Shown: positions 51,831 to 60,952 of the stretch, one piece after another | How positions within the stretch are numbered: the first letter of the stretch is position 1 | How the letters are laid out: each line of letters begins with the position of its first letter | Assembly: GCF_006716125.1 (NCBI RefSeq) | Contig: NZ_VFOM01000001.1 | Coordinates: 1,612,001 to 1,676,000, forward strand | DNA: 64,000 nucleotides | Source of the DNA: Homoserinimonas aerilata | GTDB lineage: Bacteria; Actinomycetota; Actinomycetes; Actinomycetales; Microbacteriaceae | Reading direction: 5' to 3' | The notes under the pieces: generated by a model | Told to the model about the DNA's origin: nothing | What the model saw: only the letters and a program-made list of their open reading frames with translations | The model's database searches: none | Made by a program: the position numbers and the translations under genes

Positions 51831-53560
51831 GCTGCTTCCTCCGCCGTCAGCTGGGACGACACGATCTCTGCGTAGGTCTCCGACGTCTCGAGCAGCTCGT
51901 CGTGGGTTCCCATCCCCACGATGCGGCCGTGCTCGAGCACGATGATCTGGTCTGCGTCGATGATCGACGACACGCGCTGGGCGACGATGATGCGCGTCGC
52001 ATCCGCCCGCTCGGATGTGAGGGCGGCCCGCAGTCGGGCGTCCGTCGCCGAGTCGAGGGCCGAGAAGGAGTCGTCGAAGACGTAGATCTCGGGGCGCTTC
52101 ACGAGCGCCCTCGCGATGGCGAGGCGCTGGCGCTGGCCGCCCGAGACGTTGGTGCCGCCCTGGGCGATCGATGACTCGAGCCCGTCCTCCATGCGGCGCA
52201 CGAATCCGGCCGCCTGGGCGACCTCAAGGGCCTCCCACAGCTCCTCGTCGGTGGCCTCCGGCCGCCCGTAGCGGAGGTTGCTCGCGACGGTGCCCGAGAA
52301 CAGGTATGGCTTCTGCGGAACGATTCCGATGCGGCTCCACAGCAGATCGGGGTCGAGTTCGCGCACGTCGACGCCGTCGACCAGAACAGAGCCGCCCGTC
52401 GCATCGAAGAGGCGCGGCAGCATGTTGACGAGGGTCGTCTTGCCGGAGCCCGTGCTGCCGATGATCGCGGTCGTCGTGCCCGGCTGCACCCTGAAGCTGA
52501 TGTTGTGCAGCACCGACTCCTCGGCGCCGGGGTAGGCGAAACTCGTGTCGAGCAGTTCGACCGTTCCGCTTTCGTGCAGTTCGGTGACCGGGTTGCTCGG
52601 CGGCACGACGGAGGACTCGGTCTCGAGAACCTCGCCGATGCGGTCGGCGCTGACGGCGGCGCGCGGCAGCATGACGGCCATGAAGGTGGCCATCATGACG
52701 GCCATCAGGATCTGCATGAGGTACTGCAGGAACGCCATGAGGGTTCCCACCTCGATCTCGCCCGAGTCGACCCGCAGCCCGCCGAACCAGATCACGGCGA
52801 CGCTCGACACGTTGAGCACGAGCATGACCATGGGGAACATGAGGGCGAAGAGCTTGCCCACCTTGAGCGCGACGTCGGTGAGTTCGGCGTTGGCGTCGGC
52901 GAAACGCTTCGTCTCGACATCTTCACGCACGAAGGCGCGCACGACGCGAATGCCCGTGAGCTGCTCGCGCAGCACCCGGTTGACGTTGTCGATGCGCTTC
53001 TGCATCGACTGGAAGAGTGGCATCATCCGCACGATGATGAGGCCGAGGCCGACGAGCAGGATCGGGATGCTGACGCCCATGAGCCACGACAGCCCCGGGT
53101 CTTCGCGGAGGGCCATGATGACGCCGCCGACCGCGAGGATGGGGGCGGAGACGAAGAGCGTGCACATCATGAGCACGACCATCTGCACCTGCTGCACATC
53201 GTTGGTCGAGCGGGTGATGAGCGAGGGTGCGCCGAACTTCGACACCTCGCGCTCCGAGAACTCGCTCACCTTGCCGAACACCGCGCCGCGCAGGTCGCGG
53301 CCGAGCAGCATCGCCGAGCGGGCCCCGAAGTACACGGCCGAGATGGCGCACACGACCTGGATGAGCGTCACGCCGAGCATCATGGCGCCCGTCGAGAAGA
53401 TGTAGTCGATGTCGCCCTTGGCCACGCCCTGGTCGATGATGTCGGCGTTGAGGCTCGGCAGGTAGAGGGATGCCAGCGACTGTGCGAGCTGGAATATGCC
53501 GACCGCGACGAGGAGCGGCCAGTGCGGCCTGAGGTAGCGGCCTAGGAGTCGTGCGAGCAT
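51827..53560 (-). CDS. ABC exporter subunit with degenerate ATP site (fused TMD-NBD)
   Basis: 577 residues, six membrane helices followed by an ATPase domain with Walker A GSTGSGKTT and canonical signature VSGGQRQRLAIARAL. Walker B reads IYVFDDSFSALD, so Asp replaces the catalytic Glu; the H-loop position reads IIVAQRVS, with Gln for His. One of the two ATP sites of the heterodimer is thus non-hydrolysing, as in TM287/288-type exporters. Its ATG overlaps the 3' end of the upstream TetR gene by 19 nt. Confidence 0.93.
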   Translation of the reverse strand: MLARLLGRYLRPHWPLLVAVGIFQLAQSLASLYLPSLNADIIDQGVAKGDIDYIFSTGAMMLGVTLIQVVCAISAVYFGARSAMLLGRDLRGAVFGKVSEFSEREVSKFGAPSLITRSTNDVQQVQMVVLMMCTLFVSAPILAVGGVIMALREDPGLSWLMGVSIPILLVGLGLIIVRMMPLFQSMQKRIDNVNRVLREQLTGIRVVRAFVREDVETKRFADANAELTDVALKVGKLFALMFPMVMLVLNVSSVAVIWFGGLRVDSGEIEVGTLMAFLQYLMQILMAVMMATFMAVMLPRAAVSADRIGEVLETESSVVPPSNPVTELHESGTVELLDTSFAYPGAEESVLHNISFRVQPGTTTAIIGSTGSGKTTLVNMLPRLFDATGGSVLVDGVDVRELDPDLLWSRIGIVPQKPYLFSGTVASNLRYGRPEATDEELWEALEVAQAAGFVRRMEDGLESSIAQGGTNVSGGQRQRLAIARALVKRPEIYVFDDSFSALDSATDARLRAALTSERADATRIIVAQRVSSIIDADQIIVLEHGRIVGMGTHDELLETSETYAEIVSSQLTAEEAA

Positions 53561-54165
53561 CGGTTTCCTTGGGATGGTGTGGGCGGCGTGCGCATGATGC
53601 CATGCAGCACGAGGTGGGTGAGCTCCTCCGGTGTGAACTCGATCCCGTGGTTGAGCTGCGGGAACGCCGTGGAGAAGGTGATCATGCGGATGATGTGGGC
53701 AACCCGATCGGGCGCCCAGCCGAGGGCGTCGAGCTCGGGCTCGAGCACCTCCGAGACGATGCGGGCGAAATCCTCGCGCTGCGATCGCTCGGGTGGCCTC
53801 CTGTGGCCTACTGCGGTCAGGATGCGGAAGACATGGCCGAAGCGCTCCTGCATGATCGTGATGAGCAGCAGGAGCTTCTCCTCGATCGGTTTGCCGACGT
53901 CGATCATCCGCAGCTCGCGTTTCATCGGCTCGGGGTCGAGATACCGTTCGATCGCCGCGTCGATGAGCGAGTCCTTGTCGCCGAAGGCCCTGAAGATGGT
54001 GCCTTCGGCGATTCCGGCGGCCTCGGCGATCTGCCTGCTCGTGACGTCACGGCCGTGTTCGATGAGGAGCGGCATGATGGCGTCGATGATCATCGACTGG
54101 CGCTCTTCGACCGCGAGAGGGCTGGCACGCCTGCTCGGGGCGTCGGGTTCTGCTGTCGAGGTCAC
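53542..54165 (-). CDS. TetR family repressor of the ABC exporter
   Basis: 207 residues. The helix-turn-helix is VTSRQIAEAAGIAEGTIFRAFGDKDSLIDAAI near the N-terminus; the C-terminal ligand domain is not assignable. The GTG start lies six nt after TAGAGT, so the mRNA is probably leaderless. A perfect 16-bp palindrome sits exactly between its -35 and -10, indicating autorepression. Its overlap with the exporter genes makes them its obvious targets. Confidence 0.92.
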   Translation of the reverse strand: MTSTAEPDAPSRRASPLAVEERQSMIIDAIMPLLIEHGRDVTSRQIAEAAGIAEGTIFRAFGDKDSLIDAAIERYLDPEPMKRELRMIDVGKPIEEKLLLLITIMQERFGHVFRILTAVGHRRPPERSQREDFARIVSEVLEPELDALGWAPDRVAHIIRMITFSTAFPQLNHGIEFTPEELTHLVLHGIMRTPPTPSQGNRCSHDS

Positions 54166-54171
54166 CGGAAG

Positions 54172-54200
54172 ACTCTAGTTGAGTGAGTACTCACTCACAA
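54172..54200 (-). promoter_or_regulatory. TetR/ABC exporter promoter with 16-bp palindromic operator
   Basis: On the minus strand TTGTGA (54195-54200), 17 nt and TAGAGT (54172-54177) form the promoter. GAGTGAGTACTCACTC (54181-54196) is a perfect palindrome occupying the spacer, the classical position for a TetR-type repressor to block polymerase. Confidence 0.75.
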
Positions 54201-54255
54201 CTCCGAACGACCTCGTTCGCCGACGGCGAAACACCGCTGAGCGAGAGACGACGAC

Positions 54256-55101
54256 TCAGTTCGGCAGGAACAGACTCGACACGGGCTTCGCCCGCCGTAG
54301 ATCGGCGACTATCGCCTCCGTCGCGGTGCGCAGCGGCGCCTCGACGCGCTCGGTGAACTCCTCGAGAGTGCCGTCGGCGGCATGCCCTGAGACGTTGATC
54401 GCCGCGAGCGTGCGACCCTGCCCGTCCCTGATCGGCATCGCCATCGACCGCAGGCCCGCTTCGAGCTCCTGGTCGGTGACGGCGAAACCCTGTGACCTCA
54501 CCCTGCGAAGCTCGTCCTCCAGCACCGCGACGGTGTTGATGGTGCGCTCCGTGCGCAACGGCAGCTCGAGGCCGTCGAGCCTGGCCTCAAGCTCCTGCTG
54601 CGGCAACGCCGCCAGAAGCACGCGCCCCATCGAGGTCGCATAGGCGGGAAAGCGCGTGCCGATCGAGATGCCGACACTCATGATGCGCCGCCTCGTGGGC
54701 ACGCGGGCGACGTAGACGATGTCGGTGCCGTCGAGAACGGACGCCGAGGTCGACTCCCCCACCGCGGTGCTCAGCCACTCCAGATGGGGCTGGGCGAGAT
54801 CGGGCAGCGACATGCCCGAGAGATAGCTGTAGCCGAGGTCGAGCACGCGCGCCGTCAGCGCGAAGGACTTGCCATCGGTGCGCACGTAGCCGACCTCGAT
54901 GAGCGTCAACAGGAACCTGCGCGCCGTCGCCCGCGTCAGGCCCGTCTTGCGCGCCACGTCGCTGAGCGTCATCTCCGGCTGCTCCGCATCGAATGCGCGG
55001 ATCACCGACAGGCCGCGCACGAGGGACTGAACCGACGCTGTCGCGCTTGTGCTCACAGGCTCGCCGCCTGCTGTGCTGAGCTCAGCATCCGTCATCGACA
55101 T
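54256..55101 (-). CDS. IclR family regulator at the end of the pca operon (PcaR-like)
   Basis: 281 residues from an ATG preceded by GGGAGGA; the frame continues upstream without similarity. The winged helix-turn-helix (SVQSLVRGLSVIRAFDAEQPEMTLSDVARKTGLTRATARRFL, residues ~25-70) and ligand domain (SMGRVLLAALP, INVSGHA) match PcaR-type members. It follows pcaF by 33 nt, a position seen for pcaR in other actinobacteria. It probably senses a pathway intermediate such as beta-ketoadipate. A second IclR gene lies at the other end of the cluster. Confidence 0.88.
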   Translation of the reverse strand: MSMTDAELSTAGGEPVSTSATASVQSLVRGLSVIRAFDAEQPEMTLSDVARKTGLTRATARRFLLTLIEVGYVRTDGKSFALTARVLDLGYSYLSGMSLPDLAQPHLEWLSTAVGESTSASVLDGTDIVYVARVPTRRRIMSVGISIGTRFPAYATSMGRVLLAALPQQELEARLDGLELPLRTERTINTVAVLEDELRRVRSQGFAVTDQELEAGLRSMAMPIRDGQGRTLAAINVSGHAADGTLEEFTERVEAPLRTATEAIVADLRRAKPVSSLFLPN

Positions 55102-55134
55102 CGTCGTTCCTCCCTCAGAACCGCCCATCGAGGC

Positions 55135-56307
55135 TCACGCCTCGAGCACGACCGCGAGCCCCTGCCCGACGCCGATGCAGATCGCCGCGACACCGATTCC
55201 ACCGCCGCGACGCTTGAGCGCATGCGCGAGGTGACCGATGATGCGGCCGCCCGAGGCGCCCAGCGGATGGCCGATCGCGATCGCTCCGCCGTCCACGTTG
55301 ACTTTAGCGGGGTCGAGCTCCGGCCACAGCTTCAGGCAGGCGAGGCTCTGCGCGGCGAACGCCTCGTTCAGCTCGACGAGGTCGACATCCGCCCAGGTGC
55401 GGCCGGCTCGCGCAAGCGCCCGGTTGGCCGCCTCGACAGGGGCGATACCGAAGATGTTCGGGTCATTGGCGAACACGCCCCGACCCGTGATGCGCGCGAG
55501 CGGTTCCACACCGGAAATCGCGTTCTCGGCGCCGATGAGGAGAGCGGATGCTCCGTCGTTGAGCGGCGAGGAGTTGCCGGCGGTGACGGTACCCCCCTCG
55601 CGGCGGAACGCGGGCTTCAACGCCGCGAGCGCCTCCGCATTCGTGTCGTCTCGGATTCCCTCGTCGCGGGTCAGCTCGACGCCGTCGACCGCGACGATCT
55701 CGTCGTCATATCGGCCGTCGGCCCACGCTGCGGCAGCATTGCGGTGGCTGCGCACCGCGAACTCGTCCTGCTCCTCACGGCTGATGCCGTAGCGATCGGC
55801 CAGGATCTCGGCGGTCTCGCCGAGCGACACCGTCCACTCCTTCGGCATCGCCGGGTTGACGAGTCTCCACCCGAGCGTCGTCGAGACGAGGGTCACGTTA
55901 CCGGCCGGGAACGTGCGCGACGGCTTCGGCAGAACCCAGGGGGCGCGACTCATCGACTCGACACCGCCGGCCAGGATCAGCTCGGCATCGCCGGCCTCGA
56001 TGGCGCGGCTGCCCTGGATGACCGCCTCGACGCCAGAACCGCAGAGGCGGTTCACGGTCGCGCCGGGAACCGAGGTCGGGAACCCCGCGAGGATGGCCGA
56101 CATCCGGGCCACATTGCGGTTCTCCTCGCCGGCGCCGTTGGCGTTGCCGAACAGCACATCGTCGATCCGCGCCGGGTCGAGGCCCTCGTTGCGCTCGATG
56201 AGCGCCTTCATCACTGTCGCGCCCAGGTCGTCGGGGCGCACCTCGGCAAGCGCTTTGCCGTAGCGGCCGAACGGGGTCCTCACCGCATCGAAGACATAGC
56301 TGGTCAT
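55135..56307 (-). CDS. pcaF: beta-ketoadipyl-CoA thiolase
   Basis: 390 residues. The last step of the beta-ketoadipate pathway: beta-ketoadipyl-CoA to succinyl-CoA and acetyl-CoA. The nucleophile is Cys89 in NRLCGSG; NEAFAAQSLA, GHPLGASGGR and C-terminal AICIGVGQG complete the site. The ATG at 56305-56307 is chosen because AAGGAG lies eight nt upstream; a GTG two codons earlier overlaps the pcaJ stop but is too close to that site. It is clearly distinct from the thiolase at 24-25 kb. Confidence 0.93.
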   Translation of the reverse strand: MTSYVFDAVRTPFGRYGKALAEVRPDDLGATVMKALIERNEGLDPARIDDVLFGNANGAGEENRNVARMSAILAGFPTSVPGATVNRLCGSGVEAVIQGSRAIEAGDAELILAGGVESMSRAPWVLPKPSRTFPAGNVTLVSTTLGWRLVNPAMPKEWTVSLGETAEILADRYGISREEQDEFAVRSHRNAAAAWADGRYDDEIVAVDGVELTRDEGIRDDTNAEALAALKPAFRREGGTVTAGNSSPLNDGASALLIGAENAISGVEPLARITGRGVFANDPNIFGIAPVEAANRALARAGRTWADVDLVELNEAFAAQSLACLKLWPELDPAKVNVDGGAIAIGHPLGASGGRIIGHLAHALKRRGGGIGVAAICIGVGQGLAVVLEA

Positions 56308-56309
56308 CG

Positions 56310-56960
56310 TCACTGCTCCTTCAGGTCGAGGCCGGTAAGTTCGCGCAGCTCGTCGATCGTCGTGCCGCCGAACGTCTCGATGACGGATGCCCCGTCGGCG
56401 CCGAGCTCGAACACCGCACGATCCGTGTACAGCCGCGTGACGCATCCGAGGCCCGTCGCCGGGTACGTCAGCTCCTTGACGAGCTTCGCCGCGCCGTCGC
56501 GGGTGGTCAGCTCCATGAGCACGAACACCTGCTTCGCACCGATCGCGAGGTCCATGGCTCCGCCGACCGCGGGGATCGCATCCGGCGCCCCCGTGTGCCA
56601 GTTGGCGAGATCGCCCTTCTCTGACACTTGGAACGCGCCGAGCACGCAGATGTCGAGGTGGCCGCCGCGCATCATGCCGAACGAGTCGGCGTGGTGGAAG
56701 TAGCTGGCGCCGGGCAGCTCGGTGACCGGGATCTTGCCCGCGTTGATGAGATCCGGGTCGACCTCGTCGCCGACAGCGACAGGACCCATGCCGAGCATGC
56801 CGTTCTCGGTGTGCAGGATCACCTCGCGGTCGCTCGGCAGGTAGTCCGAGATCTTCGTCGGCAGGCCGATTCCGAGGTTCACGTAGGCACCCTCGGGGAT
56901 GTCCTGGGCGACACGTGCCGCCATCTGGTTGCGGTCGAGACCCGCACGAACGTCGCTCAC
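56310..56960 (-). CDS. pcaJ: 3-oxoadipate CoA-transferase subunit B
   Basis: 216 residues. The catalytic Glu52 lies in HTENGMLGMG after [10 protein letters not shown]. With PcaI it transfers CoA from succinyl-CoA to beta-ketoadipate. The GTG start overlaps the pcaI stop as GTGA. Assignment to 3-oxoadipate rather than acetoacetate rests on its place in the pca cluster. Confidence 0.92.
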   Translation of the reverse strand: MSDVRAGLDRNQMAARVAQDIPEGAYVNLGIGLPTKISDYLPSDREVILHTENGMLGMGPVAVGDEVDPDLINAGKIPVTELPGASYFHHADSFGMMRGGHLDICVLGAFQVSEKGDLANWHTGAPDAIPAVGGAMDLAIGAKQVFVLMELTTRDGAAKLVKELTYPATGLGCVTRLYTDRAVFELGADGASVIETFGGTTIDELRELTGLDLKEQ

Positions 56961-57652
56961 TGGCCCGCCCCTTCCATCATCTGGGTGTTCGAGTCGAGCT
57001 GCACGACCCTGCTGACGTGAATGCCCGAGGTCACCACCGCCTCAGGGTCGAGTTCGCCGGCCTCGACGACGCGGTCGACCTGTGCGACCGTCACCGCTGC
57101 CGCCGTCGCCATGATCGGCCCGAAGTTGCGGGCCGTCTTGCGGTAGACGAGATTGCCGAGGCGGTCTCCCGCGACGGCCTTGATGAGCGCGAAGTCGGCC
57201 TTCAGCGGCGTCTCGAAGACGTAGTCGCGCCCGTCGATGCGCCGGGTCTCCTTGCCCTCGGCAAGTGTGGTGCCGAAGCCGGTCGGGGTGAAGAAGCCGC
57301 CGATGCCGGCGCCGGCCGCCCTGATGCGCTCAGCGAGGTTGCCCTGCGGCACGAGCTCGAGCTCGATCCTGCCCGCGCGGTACAGGCCGTCGAACACCTG
57401 CGAGTCTGCCTGCCGGGGGAACGAGCAGATGATCTTGCGCACCCGCCCCGCTGCGAGCAGCGCAGCGAGACCGATCTCGCCGTTGCCCGCATTGTTGTTG
57501 ATGATGGTGAGGTCTGTCGCGCTCTGCTCGAGCAGCGCATCAATGAGTTCGACGGGCTGACCAGCGCTGCCGAAGCCACCGATCATCACTGTCGCCCCAT
57601 CGGGGATACCGTGCACCGCCTCTGCGGCACTGTCGACGATCTTGGAGATCAT
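56957..57652 (-). CDS. pcaI: 3-oxoadipate CoA-transferase subunit A
   Basis: 231 residues. The family motif GGFGSAGQPVELIDAL is near residue 24 and FFTPTGFGTTLAEGKE near 115. It forms the 3-oxoadipate CoA-transferase with PcaJ. The ATG at 57650-57652 begins at the conserved N-terminus; AGGAG lies 12 nt upstream. A 171-nt gap with a palindrome separates it from pcaC, so pcaIJF may have its own promoter. Confidence 0.92.
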   Translation of the reverse strand: MISKIVDSAAEAVHGIPDGATVMIGGFGSAGQPVELIDALLEQSATDLTIINNNAGNGEIGLAALLAAGRVRKIICSFPRQADSQVFDGLYRAGRIELELVPQGNLAERIRAAGAGIGGFFTPTGFGTTLAEGKETRRIDGRDYVFETPLKADFALIKAVAGDRLGNLVYRKTARNFGPIMATAAAVTVAQVDRVVEAGELDPEAVVTSGIHVSRVVQLDSNTQMMEGAGQ

Positions 57653-57737
57653 TGCGGAGATGGCTCCTGTCCCTGTTGCCTCGCGGGGGCGAGGGGCTTT
57701 CCGGCGCTGGTGACGCGCTTTAGACCCATGATGCTGC

Positions 57738-57752
57738 GTTCGCAAGGCGAAC
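57738..57752. promoter_or_regulatory. candidate operator upstream of pcaIJF
   Basis: A perfect 15-bp palindrome (GTTCGC-N3-GCGAAC) lies in the pcaC-pcaI gap. On the minus strand it falls within the spacer of a possible promoter TTGTGT-N17-CATCAT. It is a candidate site for one of the two IclR proteins. Confidence 0.45.
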
Positions 57753-57823
57753 ACAAGTTCTTTCTGCAAACATCCGCTGCCGGAGTCGTCATCACCGGGC
57801 ACAGAAGACCGCCGCGAGAGGCC

Positions 57824-58225
57824 TCAGTCGGTCGGAGGCGCCTCGGCGAAGACCGCCTGTGCGACCTTGAATGCGGAGTTCGCGGCGGGCACGCCACAGT
57901 AGATCGCCGATTGCAGCAGCACCTCGCTGATCTCGGCGCGGCTCAGCCCGTTGCGCTGCGCCGCACGCAGGTGCATGGCGAGTTCGTCGTAGTGGCCGTG
58001 CGCGATCAGCGCCGTGATCGTCGCAACGCTGCGCAAACGCCGGTCGAGCCCGGGGCGCGTCCAGATCTCGCCCCACGCGTAGCGGGTGATGAGGTCCTGG
58101 TAGTCGGCGGTGGTCTCGTCGATCGACGCCGTGGCGCGATCCACATGGGTCGCCCCGAGCACCTCGCGGCGCACCCCCATGCCCTCGTCGTAGCTCTGCT
58201 GGTTGCTGCGGCCGTCGTCACGCAT
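57824..58225 (-). CDS. pcaC: 4-carboxymuconolactone decarboxylase
   Basis: 133 residues, the normal size for stand-alone PcaC. The segments YAWGEIWTRPGLDRRLRS, ALIAHGHYDELAMHLRAAQRNG and EVLLQSAIYCGVPAANSAF are the family core with its catalytic His and Glu region. It decarboxylates 4-carboxymuconolactone to beta-ketoadipate enol-lactone. It is a separate gene overlapping pcaD by eight nt, whereas several other actinobacteria encode a fused PcaL. GGAAGG precedes the ATG. Confidence 0.93.
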   Translation of the reverse strand: MRDDGRSNQQSYDEGMGVRREVLGATHVDRATASIDETTADYQDLITRYAWGEIWTRPGLDRRLRSVATITALIAHGHYDELAMHLRAAQRNGLSRAEISEVLLQSAIYCGVPAANSAFKVAQAVFAEAPPTD

Positions 58226-59003
58226 CCGTCGTTCCCTTCCTGAAGAATCCGAGCAGCGCATCCGCGACCGCCTCGGGTCGCTCGATCGGCGCCAGGTGGG
58301 CGGCGCCCGCGATCTCGATCCCTGTGCCCTGCTGCACGCCCTCGGCGACCGCACGCGCCTCGACGGGCGGGATGACGCCGTCGAGCTCGCCCCAGAGCGC
58401 GAGCGTGGGCACGGCGAGCTGCGGCAGGCGGTCACGGATGTCGCTCGCGGCCAGCGCCTCGCAGCACAGCGCGTAACTGTTGTCGTCGGCATGGGCGAGC
58501 GAGTTCAGCAGGGCCCCAGCATGCTCCGGCTGCTCCTCGATGAAACCGGGCGCGAACCAGCGGCTCGCCGAGCCCGCGACCATCACGGCGCTGCCCTGGG
58601 CGCGCACGGTCGCCGCCCGCTCGTGCCATGCATCCGCCTGCCCGACCTTCGCCGAGGAGCAGATGATCGAAACGGCATCGACGCGCTCCGGATGCCGCAG
58701 CGCCAGCTCGAGGGCGATCTGGCCGCCGAGCGAAACCCCGGCATAGAAGAAATGCTCGAAGCCCGCATCCGCTGCCGTCGCAACGACCGCATCCGCGAGC
58801 TCGCCGACCGTGAACGACTCGGTCGCGGCAGGCGACTCTCCATGCCCGGGGATGTCGACGCTGAGGATGCTGAAATGCGGTGCCAGAAGCGCGACCGCCC
58901 TGGCCCACAGCACGGTTGACGAGGTTCCGAGCGAGGGGCCGAGCACCAGTGCGGGGCCCGAACTGTTCTCGATGCGGACTCCTGTGAGGCGGGGAACAGT
59001 CAC
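58218..59003 (-). CDS. pcaD: 3-oxoadipate enol-lactonase
   Basis: 261 residues of the alpha/beta hydrolase fold. The motifs LVLGPSLGTSS, VDIPGHGESP, the nucleophile elbow GVSLGG and the catalytic-His region AGAAHLAPIERPE are those of PcaD. It hydrolyses beta-ketoadipate enol-lactone to beta-ketoadipate. The GTG start overlaps the pcaB stop as GTGA. Confidence 0.93.
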   Translation of the reverse strand: MTVPRLTGVRIENSSGPALVLGPSLGTSSTVLWARAVALLAPHFSILSVDIPGHGESPAATESFTVGELADAVVATAADAGFEHFFYAGVSLGGQIALELALRHPERVDAVSIICSSAKVGQADAWHERAATVRAQGSAVMVAGSASRWFAPGFIEEQPEHAGALLNSLAHADDNSYALCCEALAASDIRDRLPQLAVPTLALWGELDGVIPPVEARAVAEGVQQGTGIEIAGAAHLAPIERPEAVADALLGFFRKGTTDA

Positions 59004-60397
59004 TGGCCCTCCCGGGCGGCGAATTCGGCGTGCCGTGCGAGCACGCGGTCGATGATGGCGTCGCTCTCCCCCACATAGCCTGCGGGGTCGAGCATGGCTG
59101 CGAGGCGGCCTTCACCGAGCTCAGCGAGGGCGGGCTCAGCGCGCAGCAGACCGAAGAGGTCTCGCTCGGGGTCTGCGACGACGGCCGACACGAGTTCCTG
59201 CAGCCGCTCCCGGCCCAGCAGCGGCGCCAGCTCGATCATGAGCCGTTCGCCGACGACGAGCGGGCCACTCAGTTCGAGGTTGCGACGCATCGCCTCGGGG
59301 TGCACGACGAGCCCGGCCGCCAGCTCTGCGGCGAGCTCGGATGCGCCGCCCACGAAGCGGAGCAGCTCGCGCAGGGCGCTCCACTCGGAGTGCCAGGCAC
59401 CGTCCGGGCGTTCATCGACGGCGACGGCGCTGCGGTGAAGTTCCGCGGCAAGGCCGGGCGCCCGCTGTGCAGAGGAGTGGATGAGCACGCTCAGCACGGG
59501 GTTCTGCTTCTGCGGCATCGCCGAGGAGCCTCCCCGGCCGGCCTCGCTCGGTTCGCCCAGCTCGCCCAGTTCGGGGCGGGCGGATGCGAGCACGTCGACG
59601 GCGATCTTGCCGAGAGCACCGCTCGCCTGCGCGAGAGCGTCGCCCAGAATCGTGACGGGAGCCCGCTGCGTCTGCCACGGGGTCGACGGTGCGAGGCCCA
59701 GGCTGTCGGCCAGGGCATCCGCGATCCGCAGGCCCGTTCCCGGTCCGGCGATGACGGCGAAGGAGGCGAGCGTGCCCCCGGCCCCGCCCCACTGCACGGG
59801 GAGCCCGGCGCGCGCCTCGCGCAGCCGCACGGCCGCTGCGACGACTCCGTCGAGCCAGCCCGCCGCCTTCAGCCCGAAGGTGCTCGGGACGCCGTGCTGG
59901 GTGAGCGTGCGGGAGACCATGAGGGTCGAGCGGTGGGACTCTGCGAGGGCGGCCAGCGATGTGGCGACCGCCTCGAGATCGGCCTCGATGAGAGCGAGGG
60001 TACGATGCGCGACCAGCATGAGGGCGGTGTCGAGCACATCTTGGCTGGTCGCGCCGCGGTGCACCCAGGTGGCGACCTTCTCGTCACCCTTCGCGACGGC
60101 CTCCCTGAGACGCTTCACGAGCGGGATGATCGGGTTGCCCCCGGCTCGGCTCTGCGCGGCGAGCGCGGACACGTCGATTCCCGGACCCTCGATGCCGGCC
60201 CCGTCGAGCGCCGAGCGCACCGTCGCGGCGGCGTTCTCGGGCGCGAGCCCAAGCCCCTGCCACGCTTCGACGAGCGCCACCTCGACGTCGAGTATCGCCA
60301 GCAGCACTGCGGCGTCGGAGGTCGCGGATGCGACATCCGAGCCCGCCCACTGCGGAGAGAGCAGCCCGAAGTCACCGGAGTCGACGTGCCCCGTCAT
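59000..60397 (-). CDS. pcaB: 3-carboxy-cis,cis-muconate cycloisomerase
   Basis: 465 residues, fumarase/aspartase superfamily. The signature loop SSAMPQKQNPV is intact, as are HRGATSQDVLDTALML and SRTLTQHGVPSTFG. It converts 3-carboxymuconate to 4-carboxymuconolactone. Its ATG directly follows the pcaG stop codon without a gap. Confidence 0.94.
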   Translation of the reverse strand: MTGHVDSGDFGLLSPQWAGSDVASATSDAAVLLAILDVEVALVEAWQGLGLAPENAAATVRSALDGAGIEGPGIDVSALAAQSRAGGNPIIPLVKRLREAVAKGDEKVATWVHRGATSQDVLDTALMLVAHRTLALIEADLEAVATSLAALAESHRSTLMVSRTLTQHGVPSTFGLKAAGWLDGVVAAAVRLREARAGLPVQWGGAGGTLASFAVIAGPGTGLRIADALADSLGLAPSTPWQTQRAPVTILGDALAQASGALGKIAVDVLASARPELGELGEPSEAGRGGSSAMPQKQNPVLSVLIHSSAQRAPGLAAELHRSAVAVDERPDGAWHSEWSALRELLRFVGGASELAAELAAGLVVHPEAMRRNLELSGPLVVGERLMIELAPLLGRERLQELVSAVVADPERDLFGLLRAEPALAELGEGRLAAMLDPAGYVGESDAIIDRVLARHAEFAAREGQ

Positions 60398-60952
60398 CTA
60401 GGCCCCGAAGTCGAGGAAGACGGTCTCCTGATCGCCCTGCAGGCGGATGTCGAACAGCAGGCTGCCCTCACCATCCCGCGTCGCGATGAGAGTCCTAACC
60501 CGGTCAGGCGCAAGCGCAGACAGCACAGCGTCGCCGCCCTGCGCCGCCGCCTCCGGGAGATACGCCCGCGTGTGCAGCTTGTCGAGCAGACCGCGCGCGA
60601 ACACCGTGATCATGAAGAACGGCGGCCTGCCCGCATCCGTCGCCCCCGGCTCCACCGTCGTGAACTGGTAGTGGCCGGTGTCGTCGACGGCGGCTCGACC
60701 GAAGCCTGTGAAGGTGTAGCCGTCACGGCGGAGGGAACCCGGCTCGTGCGGGATGTTCCCCTGCTCGTCGGCCTGCCACAGCTCGACGAGAGCGTCAGGG
60801 ATGGCCGCGCCTGCCCCATCCGTGACCCTGCCGTGCAGGCGCACCGCGTGCGGATGCGTGCGGTCGACCAGATCCTCACCGCCGGCGTACGGCAGCGCGT
60901 AGCCGAAGAACGGCCCGACGGTCTGGCCGGGGGTCGCCACGAGTTTCGCCAT
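60398..60952 (-). CDS. pcaG: protocatechuate 3,4-dioxygenase alpha subunit
   Basis: 184 residues. The N-terminus ATPGQTVGPFFGYALPY, the ELWQADEQGNIPH segment and FTTVEPGA are typical of the alpha chain, which lacks iron ligands but completes the active site. Its ATG overlaps the pcaH stop by one nt (TGATG), so the two chains are translated in step. With PcaH it opens protocatechuate to 3-carboxymuconate. Confidence 0.93.
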   Translation of the reverse strand: MAKLVATPGQTVGPFFGYALPYAGGEDLVDRTHPHAVRLHGRVTDGAGAAIPDALVELWQADEQGNIPHEPGSLRRDGYTFTGFGRAAVDDTGHYQFTTVEPGATDAGRPPFFMITVFARGLLDKLHTRAYLPEAAAQGGDAVLSALAPDRVRTLIATRDGEGSLLFDIRLQGDQETVFLDFGA

